From Saprospiraceae bacterium (GTDB lineage: Bacteria > Bacteroidota > Bacteroidia > Chitinophagales > Saprospiraceae): a stretch of 9,423 nucleotides of DNA. Below, in pieces: positions 8,559 to 9,423 of this stretch (the stretch's first letter is position 1; each line of letters begins with the position of its first letter). The stretch is taken from assembly GCA_020630045.1 (NCBI GenBank), contig JAHDCE010000118.1, positions 1 through 9,423 of the forward strand, written 5' to 3'. The notes beneath the pieces are model-generated. The model ran no database searches and was not told the DNA's origin. It was given only the letters and a program-made list of their open reading frames with translations. The position numbers and the translations under genes are program-made.

Positions 8559-9266
8559 ATGAATATAAAAGACGCGAAAGTACTCATAACAGGAGCCACC
8601 AGCGGTATCGGTTATGAAACGGCAAAGGTATTATTGGAACAAGGAGCCCAAGTCGTTATTTCAGGAAGGAACCCGGAAAAATTGGAAAAAGCCAAGCAAG
8701 AATTAAATGCACCCGGGTTTCTAGCCGATGTGCAAAAAGAAGATGAGATCATCACCTTGATCAACAATACCATTCAGGAATTGAATGGGTTTAATGTGAT
8801 AATAAATAATGCCGGATTAGGTCGGTTTTCTCCTTTGATAAATACGACTGTCGAAGACTTTCAACAACAATGGCAGGTCAATGTTCGCGGATTATTTATT
8901 GCCGGTCGAGAAGCGGCTAAACATTTTATCGAAAACAAATATGGCAATATTATTAATGTAGGTTCTACGGCGGCTTTAAATGGTTTTTCAAATGGCTCAT
9001 CCTATGTGGCGAGCAAGTTTGCCGTATCCGGACTAACGCAATGTTGGCGAGCGGAATTGCGACCACACAATATAAGGGTGATGCAAGTCAATCCGAGTGA
9101 AGTCGTTACCGAGTTCGCCGAAAAAGCCGGCTATAATCAAGAGGACAACGGACATAAATTAAAATCCTCCGAAATCGCGCACTTGATTATTACCATGTTG
9201 TCCATGAGGGACATCGGATTTATTCCCGAAGCTTCGGTTTGGGCGACGAATCCATGGGGGAAATAA
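8559..9266 (+). CDS. Classical short-chain dehydrogenase/reductase (SDR)
   Basis: The product is 235 residues, the usual length for a classical SDR: a soluble cytosolic NAD(P)(H)-dependent oxidoreductase acting on a carbonyl or hydroxyl group. The Rossmann motif TGATSGIG is at 11-18, R37 after the second strand (SGRNP) suggests NADP(H) preference, D57 is the adenine-contacting Asp, and NNAG is at 83-86. The catalytic tetrad is complete: N108, S136, Y149 and K153 (YVASK), with S-to-Y spacing of 13. NPSEVVTEF (178-186) fits the substrate-loop region. Substrate cannot be read from sequence; 3-oxoacyl-ACP reductase-like enzymes are one possibility. I chose ATG 8559 because it places the first strand where SDRs begin and lies 10 bases after the upstream stop. 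ATG 8511 in the same frame would add 16 residues and overlap that gene by 38 bases. Its third positions look more A/T-rich by eye than the preceding genes, and a link to their function is doubtful. Confidence 0.93.
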   Translation: MNIKDAKVLITGATSGIGYETAKVLLEQGAQVVISGRNPEKLEKAKQELNAPGFLADVQKEDEIITLINNTIQELNGFNVIINNAGLGRFSPLINTTVEDFQQQWQVNVRGLFIAGREAAKHFIENKYGNIINVGSTAALNGFSNGSSYVASKFAVSGLTQCWRAELRPHNIRVMQVNPSEVVTEFAEKAGYNQEDNGHKLKSSEIAHLIITMLSMRDIGFIPEASVWATNPWGK

Positions 9267-9301
9267 TTTAAATGACTATCCGAATTCTTATACAGGTAAT
9301 A

Positions 9302-9319
9302 CGTCTCCGTTAGGAGGCG
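9302..9319. repeat. Short GC-rich hairpin, first unit of an intergenic palindromic repeat
   Basis: CGTCTCC (9302-9308) pairs with GGAGGCG (9313-9319) across a GTTA loop: seven pairs, one of them a G-T wobble. It lies 35 bases after the reductase stop. It is not followed by a T-run, so it is not a standard intrinsic terminator, though it could slow polymerase or protect an mRNA end. The text after it (GCCTGAAAATG at 9330-9340) recurs nearly unchanged at 9370-9380, linking it to the larger palindrome downstream. Confidence 0.6.
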
Positions 9320-9353
9320 AATGTTTATAGCCTGAAAATGTAGAAATATCATC

Positions 9354-9410
9354 GCACCTCGTAGGAGCCGCCTGAAATGATTATGGAATCAGGCAGCCCC
9401 TACGGGGCGC
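9354..9410. repeat. Long imperfect inverted repeat with 22-base arms, each arm itself palindromic
   Basis: Arm 9354-9375 pairs with 9389-9410 across a 13-base loop. The inner six pairs (GCCTGA with TCAGGC) are perfect; the outer 16 positions have three mismatches and one G-T wobble. Each arm also folds alone: CTC-GTAG-GAG (9358-9367), and GCCCC-TAC-GGGGC (9396-9408). Similar A/T-rich text ending in ATCGC precedes the first arm (9344-9355) and closes the window (9411-9423), so a further unit may begin just past the right edge. The design suggests a dispersed repeat of REP or MITE type rather than a gene-specific terminator. Confidence 0.65.
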
Positions 9411-9423
9411 AAATTTATATCGC

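Noticed and set aside
9137..9352. Reverse-strand 71-codon open frame at the right end
   Set aside because: It runs through the reductase 3' end and the palindromic repeat and has no domain signal.
9302..9410. Intrinsic terminator, or a CRISPR array
   Set aside because: No T-run follows either hairpin, and the units are unequal in spacing and imperfect in sequence, unlike direct CRISPR repeats with uniform spacers.

Overview
The window looks like a chromosomal piece from a Bacteroidota-type bacterium. This is an inference: the start sites lack Shine-Dalgarno motifs and are A/T-rich, two long genes appear to start with GTG and TTG, and the 3' end carries GC-rich palindromes of a kind I associate with intergenic DNA of that phylum. 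All genes are on the + strand and closely packed. I see no mobile element, RNA gene, CRISPR array or internal promoter.

Layout: (1) 1-2555 is the C-terminal 850 residues of a large protein whose start lies left of the window; I read it as a tubulin/FtsZ-like (Tubulin_2-type) protein with its nucleotide-binding part missing from view. (2) 2563-4674 encodes a 703-residue protein with a membrane hairpin and coiled-coil stretches. (3) 4706-8548 encodes a 1280-residue mosaic: about five N-terminal membrane helices, a large region shaped like an Hrq1/Lhr-type SF2 helicase but without its catalytic motifs, and a C-terminal zinc finger plus HExxH metallopeptidase resembling the eukaryotic LIM-peptidase DA1. 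(4) 8559-9266 encodes a classical short-chain dehydrogenase/reductase with complete catalytic residues. (5) 9267-9423 is non-coding and holds palindromic repeats that seem to continue past the right edge.

The first three genes (gaps of 7 and 31 bases) look like one operon and one system. A cytoskeletal GTPase-like protein would be tied to the inner membrane by the hairpin protein and by the polytopic pseudo-helicase/peptidase, whose soluble part is predicted to be cytosolic. A multicomponent membrane-remodelling role has been proposed for one FtsZ-like family (Makarova and Koonin 2010, from memory), which fits in general terms. The combination of tubulin-like protein, pseudo-helicase and DA1-like peptidase is the most interesting content here. 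The reductase follows 10 bases later and may be co-transcribed without sharing the function.
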